64,000 nucleotides of DNA. It comes from Paenibacillus tyrphae (lineage in GTDB: Bacteria; Bacillota; Bacilli; Paenibacillales; NBRC-103111). Each line of letters opens with the position of its first letter. Position 1 is the stretch's first letter. Below are positions 1-8,417 of this stretch, piece by piece. The notes under the pieces were generated by a model. That model had not been told where the DNA came from. It ran no database searches and worked only from the letters and a program-made list of their open reading frames with translations. Position numbers and translations under genes: made by a program. The stretch spans positions 1 to 64,000 of the forward strand of contig NZ_JNVM01000003.1 of the NCBI RefSeq assembly GCF_000722545.1, written 5' to 3'.

Positions 1-744
1 GCTACCATCACCGCGGGGACCTTGACTTCCGTCGGCTCCGTACTGGGAGCCACCATTACAGCAGGTACGATCAGCGCTACCATTCTCGGCGGCACGGTCA
101 GCGCCACGATCCTGGGCGGTACGCTCACCAACCTGCTCAATGGCACCATTACCAGCGTGCTCGGAGCCACGATCACCGCAGGAACCCTGACCACCGTCGG
201 CTCCGTACTGGGAGCTACCATTACAGCGGGCACGGTCAGCGCCACGATTCTGGGCGGTACGATCACCAACCTGCTCAATGGCACCATCTCCAGCGTGCTC
301 GGCGCTACCATCACCGCGGGGACCTTGACCACCGTCGGTTCCATACTGGGAGCCACCATCACGGCGGGTACGATTACCGCCATCTTGGGCGGAACGTTAA
401 CGGCGATCTCCCAGAACAGCTTCGTGGAGCAGAGCTTCTTGGCCGTCCCGGCAGGTACAGCTACGACGTTCGCGCCGCTGGCGGCCATAACGACGGCTGT
501 TTTGGAAACTTATTCGTTCTTTGTCTACAATTCCAGTCCCGTGGGAACCGTCGATACAATACTTGAAATTAGCGCGAACGGAACCAACTGGTTTACCGAC
601 GTAACCAGCTCGAACCTGGCTCCGGGATCTGTCGACGTACTCGTGCCTCAACGCTTTTTGAAATATACCCGCCTCTCGTATCGGGCATCAACGACGTTGG
701 TAACGGGAACGATTGACGTCATATTCAACGCTCAAGGTTCATAA
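1..744 (+). CDS. Thr/Gly-rich repeat surface protein, 3' part (5' end outside window)
   Basis: The reading frame is open to the left edge, so this is the C-terminal 247 residues of a longer protein. Residues 1 to about 135 are a low-complexity array of short units of the type LGATITAGT, SATILGGT and TNLLNGT, about 8 residues each; a beta-solenoid or stalk rich in Thr fits this. The last ~105 residues are a non-repetitive beta-rich domain (from FVEQSFLAVPAG to the end) that resembles the C-terminal domain annotated DUF6385 in Paenibacillus proteins (from memory). A strong terminator follows directly, then a run of glycosyltransferase genes. I infer a glycosylated surface or spore-coat protein. 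No sorting signal is visible at the C-terminus. Confidence 0.8.
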   Translation, partial: ATITAGTLTSVGSVLGATITAGTISATILGGTVSATILGGTLTNLLNGTITSVLGATITAGTLTTVGSVLGATITAGTVSATILGGTITNLLNGTISSVLGATITAGTLTTVGSILGATITAGTITAILGGTLTAISQNSFVEQSFLAVPAGTATTFAPLAAITTAVLETYSFFVYNSSPVGTVDTILEISANGTNWFTDVTSSNLAPGSVDVLVPQRFLKYTRLSYRASTTLVTGTIDVIFNAQGS

Positions 745-758
745 AATAGAAAACATAT

Positions 759-788
759 CCCTCTGCATAGCAGAGGGGTTGTTTTTTT
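759..788 (+). terminator. Rho-independent terminator after the repeat protein
   Basis: A perfect 8-bp stem (CCCTCTGC / GCAGAGGG) with a 3-nt loop is followed by GTTGTTTTTTT. It lies 15 bases after the stop codon and separates the repeat protein from the first glycosyltransferase. Confidence 0.9.
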
Positions 789-811
789 CCTGGGAGGGAG
801 GAAACCGCGTC

Positions 812-2869
812 ATGCTGCTGAGTTTGAACCTGATTGTGCGTAATGAAGAGCACTTTTTGCCGTCATGCCTGGAGAGCGTCAAATCCTGGGTGGATGAAAT
901 TATCGTAGTGGATACCGGTTCTACCGATCGAACTATTCCAATAGCCGAGTCTTACGGGGCCAAGGTGTTCCGTATCGATTGGGAAAAGGATTTTTCCAAA
1001 GCTCGCAATGCGGCTGTGGTTCGAACCCGGGCAGACTGGATTCTCGTTCTTGACGCCGACGAACAAATGACAGGCGATCTGCAAGCATTCAAGAAAACCT
1101 TGAAAACCACGGAACTGGAAGCCTTCTGGCTGGACGTGGAAAATGTAACCGGTTCGCTCCCTCATGAACGGGTCTACCACCGGTCGCTGCGCCTTTTCCG
1201 GAATCGGCCGCAATACCGGTACCAAGGTCCGATTCACGAAGACATCCTCCCTTCCATCGAGAAGCGTAACGGTTCGATCACTTGCATCGGTACAAGCGGT
1301 CTGAGCCTTCTGCATTTCGGCTACTTGCCCGAGGTGCGGGAACAAAAAGAAAAGGCCAAGAGAAATTTGACCATTCTGCAGGAAGCGGTTAAGGATCAAC
1401 CCAAATCCTCCTATTACCGTTACCATTTGGGCGTTTGCTACGAACAGATGGGGATGGATCGCGATGCCGTCAAGCTTTTGGAGCAAGCCCTGAAAAGTGC
1501 TCCGTCCGAAGTTTCCTACCGGCCGACCATCGTGAAAGATTTGTCCAAATTATTGATCAAAACCGCCGCCTTTCCGCAAGCGGTGAAGCTGCTTGAAAAG
1601 GAAAAGCATAAATATGAGGATTACCCCGACCTGCATTATTATTTAGGGGTTGCCTACACGGCTGTACACCAGGAAGATATGGCGCTTCGGTCGTTTCAAG
1701 CCGCCGTCGGCGCCTCCCCTTCCCGTTCCTATCTAACGGAGTCCGGCACTCATTCCTTCCGCTCTTATTTGGGGATGGGGAACATTGCCGCGAAATGGTC
1801 CGCATACAGGGACGCATTAAAATTTTATCTGGACGCGCTCAACCATTGCTTTTATTCCAAAGAAGCGTTTGTCGGCATTGCAGATGTCCTGATCGCTTTA
1901 AACAAATGCGAAGAGGAGATCGTCAAGGAGCTCCTTCATATTGTAAGCCCGAATTTCCAGCCGGATTCGCCTACCTATCCGCTTCGCGAGCTGTGCGAGA
2001 TCAGCATTGGCGAAGCTCTGTTCGACGTCGGCTGCTACCGCGCCAGCCGCGAGGTGCTGAATTCTTATCTCTCCCGATCGCCGCGCATCCGGGAATGGAT
2101 CGCTCTGTCCCTGATCCGCGAAGGAGAAATCCAGGAAGTGCATCGTCTGGCCGAACCGATAACGGCCTCGGAAGCGCCGGACGCCCCGCTCCTCTTTCAT
2201 ACGCTGCTGCTGCACAGCTTGGAGAAAGCCGTTCCCATCCCCGCTTACTTGTCGGATTGGATGACCCGCCAGCCGGAAGCAGCCTTTTACGCCCGTTTGT
2301 TCGAGCAGCTTCGAACGCATGCCGAAATATCCGAAGAAGATTTGGATTACTCGTACTTGCTGTTCGTCAAGCCACTGCTCCATCTGGCCATCCAAATGCA
2401 GTATCCGGTTGTCATCGACAGGCTGACAGGACTTACTCCGGCATTTCGCCCGTTTACGGCAAAAATGCTGTTCTACGAAGGCTTTGTGGATCAAGCAGCC
2501 GATCGCCTGCTCACGGTCATGGAGACGGAACCGCTGGATGGCGAGAGCTTTTACATTCTGGGGCTCGTTTTGTATGATCGCGGCCGATGGCAGGAAGCAT
2601 CCGTGCTGTTCGAGCAGGCCTTGAGCCTTGACCCGGAAGATCGTAAAGCCAGAACAGCCGCAGCCTTATGTTATTTGCAGCAAGCCAAGAGTATTGTGCA
2701 AGAAGCTCTGGAGCGAATGCCGGAAGCCGCTCTGCTGCAAGCCAATTTACAGAAACTCAATCTTTCCATCGAGCTGGTCTCCAAGTCGGATTGGCGTCCA
2801 TACTGGCGCGGCGTACAAAGGAGGAATTACCATGAAGCCTGGCAGCATTTCGCTGTGCATGATCGTTAA
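812..2869 (+). CDS. GT2 family glycosyltransferase with C-terminal TPR array (paralogue 1)
   Basis: This 685-residue protein starts with a GT-A domain: LSLNLIVRNEE at the first strand, VVDTGSTDRT at 33-41 for nucleotide-sugar binding, and LDADE around 80-84 as the metal-binding DxD. From about residue 200 it is helical with TPR-like units (YYRYHLGVCYEQMG). The ATG at 812 is preceded by GGGAGGGAGG; the open frame further upstream runs through the terminator and is not used. It is the first of three tandem paralogues and its 3' end overlaps the next gene by 38 bases. It probably glycosylates a protein or extends a surface glycan in the cytoplasm; donor and acceptor are unknown. Confidence 0.88.
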   Translation: MLLSLNLIVRNEEHFLPSCLESVKSWVDEIIVVDTGSTDRTIPIAESYGAKVFRIDWEKDFSKARNAAVVRTRADWILVLDADEQMTGDLQAFKKTLKTTELEAFWLDVENVTGSLPHERVYHRSLRLFRNRPQYRYQGPIHEDILPSIEKRNGSITCIGTSGLSLLHFGYLPEVREQKEKAKRNLTILQEAVKDQPKSSYYRYHLGVCYEQMGMDRDAVKLLEQALKSAPSEVSYRPTIVKDLSKLLIKTAAFPQAVKLLEKEKHKYEDYPDLHYYLGVAYTAVHQEDMALRSFQAAVGASPSRSYLTESGTHSFRSYLGMGNIAAKWSAYRDALKFYLDALNHCFYSKEAFVGIADVLIALNKCEEEIVKELLHIVSPNFQPDSPTYPLRELCEISIGEALFDVGCYRASREVLNSYLSRSPRIREWIALSLIREGEIQEVHRLAEPITASEAPDAPLLFHTLLLHSLEKAVPIPAYLSDWMTRQPEAAFYARLFEQLRTHAEISEEDLDYSYLLFVKPLLHLAIQMQYPVVIDRLTGLTPAFRPFTAKMLFYEGFVDQAADRLLTVMETEPLDGESFYILGLVLYDRGRWQEASVLFEQALSLDPEDRKARTAAALCYLQQAKSIVQEALERMPEAALLQANLQKLNLSIELVSKSDWRPYWRGVQRRNYHEAWQHFAVHDR

Positions 2870-4532
2870 GAATGAAGAGCAAGCCCTGCCACGCTGCTTG
2901 GAAAGCGTCAAAGACGTCGTCTCGGAAATGATCGTGGTCGATACCGGTTCGCAGGACGAGACGATATCGATTGCCAAGTCGTTTCAGGCCCGTGTGATCG
3001 AAATGCAGTGGCAAGACGATTTTGCCGGGGCGCGGAACCTTGGCGTGGATCATGCGTCGAGCGAATGGATCTTATTTTTGGATGCGGACGAGGAGCTTGA
3101 TGCGGGCAGCAAAGAGGAGCTGCTGACTTGGGCCGGCTGCGCCGAGGCGGATGCTTATTTTGTGCGAATCATCAATCATTTTGGCGATCAGGAGCTGAAT
3201 GCCAGCATCAATCCCACGATCCGCATGTTTCGGAATTTGCCGGGGTACCGTTTCACCGGAAGAATCCATGAGCAGATCGCCGAAAACATTCAGCAGATAA
3301 ATCCAGGAGCGCGCTTTGTCATGACCGATATCCGGGTGCATCACTACGGATACCAAGCCCATATCCGGGCGAGCAAGAACAAGACGGAGCGAAATCTGGC
3401 TTTGCTGAAAAAAGAGCTGGAAGAGCATCCCCAGCATTCGTTCCACCTGTATAACATCGGGATTGAATATTTGCAAAATAATCAGGTTGAAGAAGCATTG
3501 GATGCGTTTCAGCAATCGATCCGGTATGCGCATCCGATGGCCAACTACGCCCACCTGCTGTATAAGTGCGAAGCCCGTTGTTACGCGGCAATGAACCGGC
3601 TGAAGGAAGCGATCGACAGCTGTGACCGCGGGATTGCTCTATATCCGGACTATACCGACTTGTATCATTACAAAGGCTGTTACCAGATGACGCTTGGGGA
3701 CTTTCACTCCGCCAAGCAGTCTTTCCGAAAAGCGGTTCATTACTCGGAACCCAAGGGCTACCACACGGAAGCGGGTGTCGGGTCCCATACCACCTACTAC
3801 TTGCTGGGTCTCGTATGCGAGACCATGGCTCAGGACAACGAAGCGGCGCAAGCCTACCTCACCTCCTTCCAACAGCAGCCGGGTGCTCTCCGTTCCCTCT
3901 ACCGCATGTTCCGTCTGTACCGGACGGCAGAGAAGCAGCATGAGCTGATGACGTTAATCCAGAAATCATTCCAGCTGCGCCTACGGCAGCAACGAGCCGA
4001 TATTGCCAAGGTCCTTTATCGGACCCATTGTTACCAGACGCTGGAAAACTTGACGCAGTTGTGGGCCTTGACGGATAGAGTGGACGAGGACGAGAAACAG
4101 GCACTGTTGAATATCGCCGCAGAATGTCGTCTATTGACCGAACCGTCAGCAGGGAATCCTGAATCCGGGGAATCGTGGAGTGAAGACTTTTTCAAAAACG
4201 GGCTGCCGAACGACTGGCTTCCCCTTTTGCAGCCGGGCTCACCGCAATCGTTAAGCGAGACGGCAAAGAAAGCGCGTATTCTTCATGCTCAAAAAAAATA
4301 TCCCGTCTACCACCAATTTTTGTCCCTATGGGAGGAGCAGCAGCGAACATTGGAAAAAGACTTCCAATGCGATTCGGTGCTCCAGATGGTTTACAACTTG
4401 TCTCACAATGCCGAACTTCACTTGAACCGACTGTTGCGACGGGAGCCGAAGCCGGAATTGATCAGGAGCGCTATACTGTCGCTTCCCTTCGACGAGGGAT
4501 TGCCGGAGCGGGAGGGAGCAATTTCTGTCTAA
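2832..4532 (+). CDS. GT2 family glycosyltransferase with C-terminal TPR array (paralogue 2)
   Basis: The 566-residue product has the same architecture as its upstream neighbour: SLCMIVKNEE at 7-16, VVDTGSQDET at 35-44, LDADEEL from 83, then TPR-like helical repeats (LYNIGIEYLQNNQ, LYHYKGCYQMTLG). The ATG at 2832 follows AAAGGAGGAATTACC, an excellent ribosome binding site located inside the 3' end of paralogue 1, so the two genes overlap by 38 bases and are probably translated in concert. The sequence differs enough from paralogues 1 and 3 that each may act on a different sugar or position. Confidence 0.88.
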   Translation: MKPGSISLCMIVKNEEQALPRCLESVKDVVSEMIVVDTGSQDETISIAKSFQARVIEMQWQDDFAGARNLGVDHASSEWILFLDADEELDAGSKEELLTWAGCAEADAYFVRIINHFGDQELNASINPTIRMFRNLPGYRFTGRIHEQIAENIQQINPGARFVMTDIRVHHYGYQAHIRASKNKTERNLALLKKELEEHPQHSFHLYNIGIEYLQNNQVEEALDAFQQSIRYAHPMANYAHLLYKCEARCYAAMNRLKEAIDSCDRGIALYPDYTDLYHYKGCYQMTLGDFHSAKQSFRKAVHYSEPKGYHTEAGVGSHTTYYLLGLVCETMAQDNEAAQAYLTSFQQQPGALRSLYRMFRLYRTAEKQHELMTLIQKSFQLRLRQQRADIAKVLYRTHCYQTLENLTQLWALTDRVDEDEKQALLNIAAECRLLTEPSAGNPESGESWSEDFFKNGLPNDWLPLLQPGSPQSLSETAKKARILHAQKKYPVYHQFLSLWEEQQRTLEKDFQCDSVLQMVYNLSHNAELHLNRLLRREPKPELIRSAILSLPFDEGLPEREGAISV

Positions 4533-6408
4533 TCCACGCCTGTCGGTATGCATGATCGTGAAAGACGAAGAAGGGCTCTTGCCCCGCAGCTTGACTTCGG
4601 TTGCCGGAATCGCGTCGGAGATCATCGTCGTCGACACCGGCTCAACGGACCGCAGCGCGGCCATCGCCCGGGAATTCGGAGCAAGCGTCTATACCCACGA
4701 GTGGGAGGACGATTTCTCAAAAGCGCGGAATCAAGCGCTGGACGCGGCGTCGGGGGACTGGATTTTGGTGCTGGATGCTGATGAGGAGCTGGCGCCCGAA
4801 TGCCTGCCGCTGCTGTCCGAGTCGTTGTGCCGATCCGACGCCTTCGCTTATGCCTTGCATTTTGTCAATTATTACGGACAGCTTACGGAATATCTCAGCT
4901 TCACCGATTCGTGCTGCCGATTGTTTCGGAATTTGCCCGATTTGCGCTACAGCGGAAAAATCCACGAAGATATCGTGCCTTCCTTGTTGAAAAGGCATTG
5001 GACCCCGATCCCAAGCCGCATTACGATTCGTCACTACGGTTATTTGGAGGACAGAGTCCGGCAGAAACGAAAACCGCAGCGCAACACGGCCCTCCTCGCC
5101 AAAGCGATCGCGGAAAACCCGGGGGATTCGAGGCTGCAGTACGCGCTGGGAACGGAATATCTTCATGCGGAGCAATATACCGAGGCCATGGGAGTGTTCT
5201 TCCTGCTGCTGAAATCACTTGAGCCTTCCTGCGGATTTTATCCCGATCTGCTGCTCAAGACAGCTCTCCTGCTCCGGGTGCAGGGAGCCAACGACGAAGC
5301 GCTTCGGCTTGTGAAGGAAGGGCTTCGCTTATTTCCCGATTTTACCGATCTGTGGGATCTCCTGGGGGACCTTTGCGTGGAGCGAACCGAGTACAGCCTC
5401 GCCCGGAAGGCTTACGAACACTCCCTCTCGCTGACGCCTCGCTCCGGGCTTTACGCAAGCCAGACGGGCTCCGGAAGCTTTGCAACGGCACACCGGCTTG
5501 GCCAATTACAGGAGAAGCTGCTGAATCGGGTCGAAGCCCTTCGCTCGTACCGTCAAGCACTGGATACGTTCCCCCGGTACGAACCGACTTGGCGGCGCTG
5601 GCTTGAGCTGACCGCCGCCGAAGGCCGCTGGGCCGAATTGCTGTACTGCCTCCGAAGCTGGCAGGCGGAACTGACGCCACAGCAATGGACGGAAGCGGTC
5701 CGCGGCCTGCTTCAATACAACGAGCTGTTGCTTGCGCAGCGAATCCGGGAGTGGGCACCCAAACCAGTCCTCGCAAGCCTGAATCCGCTGTCCCTTCGCC
5801 TCAGTCAGTGGCTGATACGTTGCAAGCAAGGAGACAAAGCCGGTGTTTTGGCCGAATTACAAGGTTTGAACGAACCGAAAGAGGGAACGCTCGATATCGA
5901 GCTGCTCCGCTGGGCTATCCAATTCGAGTTGTCCGCGGCCAAGGAGGATGACAGGCAGGAGCTTGTCCGGGACGAATCTGCTGCCGCAGATGAGCGCACC
6001 TTCCTTACCGCTTGCACCGTCTTCCTGGAAGCGGCCTGCTGGGACGGGCTAGCTTGTTACCTACGCCAATCCGGGGGAGCGCTCCGGCATCTTCCCGGTC
6101 TGCTTCGCCCGCCTTTGCTTCAGCTTGTTCTGCAGTCTCCCGATTTCGTGATTCAAGCCATTCTTTCCCGGTGTGACCGGGATCGGCTATCTCCGCAGGA
6201 GTTGTGCGCCTACGGATTGCTTTTCGGCGCGCTGCGGCGCTGGATGGAGGCTGCCGGCGCGCTGCGCCAAGTCCAAGACCGGCTTCCCGATTGGCCGCTG
6301 CCCCGGCTTATTCTGGCGCAAGCGTACCGGTCGCTCGCATTCGAGCGGCTTGGTCAACCGCTGGAAAAAGCCGAGTGGCTGAAGCTATCCTTGTGGCTAT
6401 CCGCTTGA
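4525..6408 (+). CDS. GT2 family glycosyltransferase with TPR array (paralogue 3), probable CTG start
   Basis: The 627-residue protein has SVCMIVKDEE, VVDTGSTDRS and LDADEEL as in paralogue 2, then TPR-like helices (LQYALGTEYLHAEQ). The first in-frame ATG (4552) would remove the first GT-A beta strand and has no ribosome binding site. A CTG at 4525 lies 6 bases after GGAGGGAG and overlaps the previous stop codon. Starting there makes the N-terminus align without gaps to paralogue 2: CMIVK at 9-13 and the DxD at 84 in both. I therefore prefer the CTG; 4552 is the fallback. A two-way terminator follows. Confidence 0.82.
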   Translation: MSNPRLSVCMIVKDEEGLLPRSLTSVAGIASEIIVVDTGSTDRSAAIAREFGASVYTHEWEDDFSKARNQALDAASGDWILVLDADEELAPECLPLLSESLCRSDAFAYALHFVNYYGQLTEYLSFTDSCCRLFRNLPDLRYSGKIHEDIVPSLLKRHWTPIPSRITIRHYGYLEDRVRQKRKPQRNTALLAKAIAENPGDSRLQYALGTEYLHAEQYTEAMGVFFLLLKSLEPSCGFYPDLLLKTALLLRVQGANDEALRLVKEGLRLFPDFTDLWDLLGDLCVERTEYSLARKAYEHSLSLTPRSGLYASQTGSGSFATAHRLGQLQEKLLNRVEALRSYRQALDTFPRYEPTWRRWLELTAAEGRWAELLYCLRSWQAELTPQQWTEAVRGLLQYNELLLAQRIREWAPKPVLASLNPLSLRLSQWLIRCKQGDKAGVLAELQGLNEPKEGTLDIELLRWAIQFELSAAKEDDRQELVRDESAAADERTFLTACTVFLEAACWDGLACYLRQSGGALRHLPGLLRPPLLQLVLQSPDFVIQAILSRCDRDRLSPQELCAYGLLFGALRRWMEAAGALRQVQDRLPDWPLPRLILAQAYRSLAFERLGQPLEKAEWLKLSLWLSA

Positions 6409-6452
6409 AAAGGCGACCCTCTGTCAACGGGCGGGAGGCGTCGCCTTTTTGT
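6409..6452. terminator. Bidirectional terminator between converging glycosyltransferase operons
   Basis: AAGGCGAC (6410-6417) pairs with GTCGCCTT (6440-6447), with TTTTTG on the + side and a T-run on the minus side. It can end both the + strand triplet and the minus-strand operon that finishes at 6529. Confidence 0.8.
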
Positions 6453-6528
6453 ATGAATGGAACGTTTGTCAATTCCCCTTGTGTTTCTGTCACATCGCCT
6501 CAAACGGATAAGCATTCCTCCAGATTTT

Positions 6529-7677
6529 CTAGGATATGGCCTCTTCCTTCCGCAAATATTCCTTCAGCACCCGCTCCCACCGGCCGGCCCATATGTTCTT
6601 GTCGAAGCAGCGCGCAGTCTCCCGGGCCCGAATGCCCAAAGCCTTCCGCATCTCCCGATCCTCGATCAGCTCAATAAGCGCCGCAGTGATCCGCTTGGCC
6701 GAAGGCGGCACCAGCCTGCCGTTGTAGCCGTCCAGAATAAGGTCATTAAGCCCTCCGACGTTGGTCGCAACCACCGGCAGCCCGGAGCTCATCGCCTCGA
6801 GACAGGACAACGACGTTCCTTCAGAATACACGGTCGGTATGACGGCGATATCCGCGTCAGCGTAGACGAGCCTCATCTCGTCGAACGATTTGACTTCATG
6901 CGTGATTCTTGCCCGATGCGGGTGACAGGATAACCAGAACAGAAATGCCCGGCATATGTCCGCGTCCTCGATCGTTTCTCCGACGAACTGCATTTGAAGA
7001 TCCGGAAACCGCTCCAACAACGCATCGGCTGCGACCATCATGGGAAGAATGCCTCTTTCATGGCTGATTCGGCGGGGGAACAGCACCTTCAAGCCTGTGC
7101 GGCCCTGTTCTTTGCGCTCCCCGGGGTAAAAGCGGCTCGTATCGACGGAATTGGGGATCAGCTCCACCTTGAGCGGATCGAAATAATGACAGACCGACCG
7201 GCAGTAGGTCAAAAAATGCGAATCGACCGACACAATGCGCCATAGTTCATTTAAAGCGCGCTGGACATTATCCGCCACTTGCGTTTTGGCGCTGGTCACC
7301 AGATCCGTCCGGTCCCAATTGATGCCGTGACAGATGCCAAGGGACCCCGGCACATAGCGGATCGGATGCCAGATGCAGCTCGCGTAAATGATCGGAGCGG
7401 CTGCTTTGTGGGACATCTCCTCAAAGATCTCCGCCACCTTCTCGATCTGTCCGCAAAACAATCCGTGCACTTTCATCCCGGCCAGCTCGGTCGTCTTAAG
7501 CCGTGTCTCGAACGGCTTGCGGAATGCCAACTGGTACACTTCCGGTTCCGCGCCCAGCTTCCGTAGGAGCAGGCACAGCTCGTAAAGGTATCTCTCAAGC
7601 CCGCCTCCGTAGATTTTATCGATACGACCGTTATACGCGTCCAAAAAGCTATGCGTCAAAATGGCGACGCTGCTCAA
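6529..7677 (-). CDS. GT4-type (GT-B fold) glycosyltransferase
   Basis: The 382-residue protein has an N-terminal acceptor domain with a glycine-rich turn (IYGGGLERYLYELC) and a C-terminal donor domain ending in the GT4 signature EGTSLSCLEAMSSGLPVVAT followed by NVGGLNDLILDGYNGRLVPP, which holds the EX7E acidic pair that contacts the nucleotide sugar. I chose the TTG at 7677: it follows GGAAGGAGGAGGA and overlaps the TGA of the upstream gene as TTGA, a coupling arrangement. The longer ATG start at 7695 would lie in that ribosome binding site. It is the last gene of a four-gene minus-strand operon. Confidence 0.88.
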   Translation of the reverse strand: MSSVAILTHSFLDAYNGRIDKIYGGGLERYLYELCLLLRKLGAEPEVYQLAFRKPFETRLKTTELAGMKVHGLFCGQIEKVAEIFEEMSHKAAAPIIYASCIWHPIRYVPGSLGICHGINWDRTDLVTSAKTQVADNVQRALNELWRIVSVDSHFLTYCRSVCHYFDPLKVELIPNSVDTSRFYPGERKEQGRTGLKVLFPRRISHERGILPMMVAADALLERFPDLQMQFVGETIEDADICRAFLFWLSCHPHRARITHEVKSFDEMRLVYADADIAVIPTVYSEGTSLSCLEAMSSGLPVVATNVGGLNDLILDGYNGRLVPPSAKRITAALIELIEDREMRKALGIRARETARCFDKNIWAGRWERVLKEYLRKEEAIS

Positions 7678-8402
7678 GACTCCTCCTCCTTCCATTTGAC
7701 CAGATGGGGAGCCGCATCCAGAATCGATTCATACTGGGCTTGGCTTCCCCAGACGCCCTCCGGGTCCATCTGCTTATATCGTTCGTACTTCCTGCGGCGC
7801 TCCTCCTTACTGCCCGCCCAGCCGAGATGCTTCACCCGGATATCCGACACTAGGCCCGGAAGCGCTCCGTACGACAGAGGCACCCGGTGAACGTGATGAT
7901 CATGCTGCAAGTAATAATAAGGAAAGCCCGGCAAATTGCGCAGCAGCATGATCGTATGCCGCTTGTGCAGCTGCCAGTGCTCGTCTTCGCGGTAATGCGT
8001 TCGTCCGCCCCAGAAATCGTACATCCGGAATGCAACCCAGTCGTAGCTGTCCTGGTTCATAAGCTGCCGGACCGTCCGTTTGAATTTCGATTCGAACACC
8101 TCATCGGCATCGATAGCCAGCACCCAGTCGGGTCCGTACTTACAGGTTTCTCTCCAGAGCAGGGAGCGAAGTTCCCATTCCCGGGAAAAATGCCGCTCCG
8201 CCAGGCGCACCACCTCCTTCACCTTGGGGAACGACAGGCAGATGTCTACCGTCCGGTCCGTACTCGCATCGTCTACGATGACGATATCATCTGCATACTC
8301 GCTCACGTCTTGGAGCACTTCTTCCAGAAAACGATTTTCTTCGTTACGAACCTGCATCATTGCCGTCAAGCGATTATTTTCGGTTTTGCGAACGGGCCGC
8401 AT
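7674..8402 (-). CDS. GT2 family glycosyltransferase
   Basis: A 242-residue single-domain GT-A enzyme. LTAMMQVRNEENRFL forms the first strand, VIVDDASTDRT the nucleotide-binding loop, and LAIDADEVF the DxD motif; HHVHRVP lies towards the C-terminus. ATG with GAGGTGAGG in front. It sits between the TPR protein upstream (15 bases) and the GT4 gene downstream (TTGA overlap). The cluster suggests it adds one sugar of a surface glycan; the substrate cannot be told from sequence. Confidence 0.88.
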   Translation of the reverse strand: MRPVRKTENNRLTAMMQVRNEENRFLEEVLQDVSEYADDIVIVDDASTDRTVDICLSFPKVKEVVRLAERHFSREWELRSLLWRETCKYGPDWVLAIDADEVFESKFKRTVRQLMNQDSYDWVAFRMYDFWGGRTHYREDEHWQLHKRHTIMLLRNLPGFPYYYLQHDHHVHRVPLSYGALPGLVSDIRVKHLGWAGSKEERRRKYERYKQMDPEGVWGSQAQYESILDAAPHLVKWKEEES

Positions 8403-8417
8403 GAAGCCTCACCTCGT

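Noticed and set aside
1795..2577. 260-codon frame inside the first GT2-TPR gene
   Set aside because: It is Arg/Pro/Ser-rich, without domains, and lies in another frame of a clear coding gene.
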